Made by a program: the position numbers and the translations under genes | In this document: positions 6,102-6,614 of the stretch, piece after piece | Numbering within the stretch: the first letter of the stretch is position 1 | Layout: each line of letters opens with the position of its first letter | Assembly (NCBI GenBank): GCA_900755895.1 | Contig: CAAEIG010000139.1 | Coordinates: 1 to 6,614 of the forward strand | Length of the DNA stretch: 6,614 bases | Direction: 5' to 3' | DNA from: Clostridia bacterium | Lineage (GTDB): Bacteria; Bacillota; Clostridia; Oscillospirales; Acutalibacteraceae | The notes under the pieces: generated by a model | The model's input: only the letters and a program-made list of their open reading frames with translations | What the model was told of the DNA's origin: nothing | Database searches by the model: none

Positions 6102-6323
6102 GTGTTTGACTTGCACTATGCAGCGCAGCCCCATCAAGTGTGGCCGCAGTTCACTCACAATAAAGGTGAGGAGGTGAATGCACCTCTGAAAACAAAGATG
6201 ACTACCGTGCCCTCTCCGAGAGGAGGCCTGGACCTAATTAATCTGCAGAGAAAAGGGAAATGCAATACCCTGCGCACCAAGAATCAGAATCCCGCCGTGT
6301 CGCCCATGTGCGGCCTCGTGTGA
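6102..6323 (+). CDS. Doubtful small open reading frame (73 codons) after the candidate structured RNA
   Basis: A GTG at 6102 is preceded by AGGGAG with a 5-nt spacer, and the frame runs 73 codons to TGA at 6321-6323. An internal GTG at 6174 with AAAGG upstream is an alternative start. The product has no signal peptide, membrane segment or motif that I recognise; its middle is basic and Pro/Arg-containing (VPSPRGG). Several hairpins overlap the frame, and other frames of similar length overlap it on both strands, so it may be non-coding. It is listed only because of the Shine-Dalgarno spacing and its position after the structured element. Confidence 0.18.
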   Translation: MFDLHYAAQPHQVWPQFTHNKGEEVNAPLKTKMTTVPSPRGGLDLINLQRKGKCNTLRTKNQNPAVSPMCGLV

Positions 6324-6540
6324 GACGATTGGGGTACAGGGGAGCCGTGACCCAACAAGCAAGAATGCCGCCGCTGTGCGGCCCTTGTCGGCAAAGGTTG
6401 AGGACGGAAGACCGAAGCTCAGAGAACTCCATATTTTCATTTCAGCGGCGAATTTTTATTCTCTGAAATAGATTCTTCTGCCCCCTGCTTCTGACCGTTT
6501 TGCTGAAACCAGGGGCGTTCGATTTTAGAACGAGGATAAA
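6324..6540. other. Non-coding stretch with several hairpins
   Basis: No convincing gene is visible. Overlapping short frames on both strands (to about 6466) lack good ribosome sites and have odd composition. Hairpins seen: 6370-6382 (GCCGC with GCGGC, triloop TGT), 6439-6469 (ATTTCAG with CTGAAAT), 6482-6515 (CCCCTG with CAGGGG, large loop) and 6516-6532 (CGTTC with GAACG, 7-nt loop). Together with the pair at 6541-6597 they form an almost continuous series of local stems, which is more than a typical spacer shows. Confidence 0.4.
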
Positions 6541-6597
6541 GGGAGGTGGTCGCAAAGCGCCCACCTCCCGGTCACAACGCCCCGCAGAGCGGGGCGT
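6541..6597. repeat. Two strong tandem hairpins
   Basis: First hairpin: 6541-6549 (GGGAGGTGG) pairs with 6561-6569 over 9 bp; after one T/C mismatch, CGC pairs with GCG around an AAA triloop. Second hairpin: 6577-6585 (ACGCCCCGC) pairs perfectly with 6589-6597 around an AGA triloop. Only 7 nt separate them. Neither has a T-tract on the plus strand. On the minus strand the first is followed by TTTATCC, so it could weakly terminate a minus-strand gene lying beyond the right edge. Otherwise they may belong to a structured RNA or the end of a mobile element. Confidence 0.6.
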
Positions 6598-6614
6598 GTC
6601 AAGGGATTGCGGGA

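Noticed and set aside
6340..6365. GAGCCGTG resembling the start of group II intron domain V.
   Set aside because: The rest of the domain V hairpin and its GAAA loop are missing, and no intron boundary or maturase is seen.
6234..6440. Overlapping minus-strand and plus-strand frames of 60-70 codons near 6234-6466.
   Set aside because: They overlap one another in several frames, have no convincing ribosome sites and fall in a hairpin-rich tract.
1..6614. CRISPR array, tRNA or rRNA genes, transposase genes.
   Set aside because: There are no regularly spaced repeats, cloverleaf or rRNA signature, and no transposase-like protein on either strand.

Overview
The window looks like chromosomal DNA of a GC-rich gut-type Firmicute, most likely in the Oscillospiraceae/Flavonifractor group. 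The evidence is GC-rich genes with strong GGAGG-type ribosome binding sites, a lipoprotein with a Gly/Ser-rich linker after its lipobox, and a GntR regulator with a LacI-like ligand domain. This placement is inference from style, not from a marker gene.

Positions 27-5692 hold five genes, all on the minus strand, read from right to left as one apparent operon. A sigma-A-like promoter at 5763-5792 precedes a substrate-binding lipoprotein (tctC type, 4655-5692). Next come a perfect 12-bp hairpin with a U-tract (4598-4642), the small membrane subunit (tctB type, 4034-4552) and the large membrane subunit (tctA type, 2513-4018) of a tripartite tricarboxylate transporter (TTT). A cytoplasmic type I sulfatase (1147-2499) and a GntR-family regulator (27-1133) follow. 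The last four genes are 13-15 nt apart.

The simplest reading is a catabolic uptake module. The lipoprotein captures a small anionic compound, TctAB imports it, and the sulfatase, which has no signal peptide, cleaves a sulfate ester inside the cell. The regulator senses the substrate or product. Pairing a TTT importer with a sulfatase is the most interesting biological idea here; the substrate cannot be read from the sequence. No sulfatase-maturing enzyme is present in the window.

Positions 5693-6614 contain no convincing protein gene. An AT-rich stretch (about 5700-5920) carries the operon promoter, short direct repeats and a possible divergent plus-strand promoter. To its right, 5992-6087 can fold on the plus strand into a branched structure: an 18-bp closing stem and two internal hairpins, one with a GAGA (GNRA) tetraloop. 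Four G-U wobbles in the closing stem favour a plus-strand RNA. From there to the window end there are several further hairpins, including a tandem pair at 6541-6597. This region is either an unrecognised structured RNA, a leader for a gene beyond the window, or part of a mobile element.
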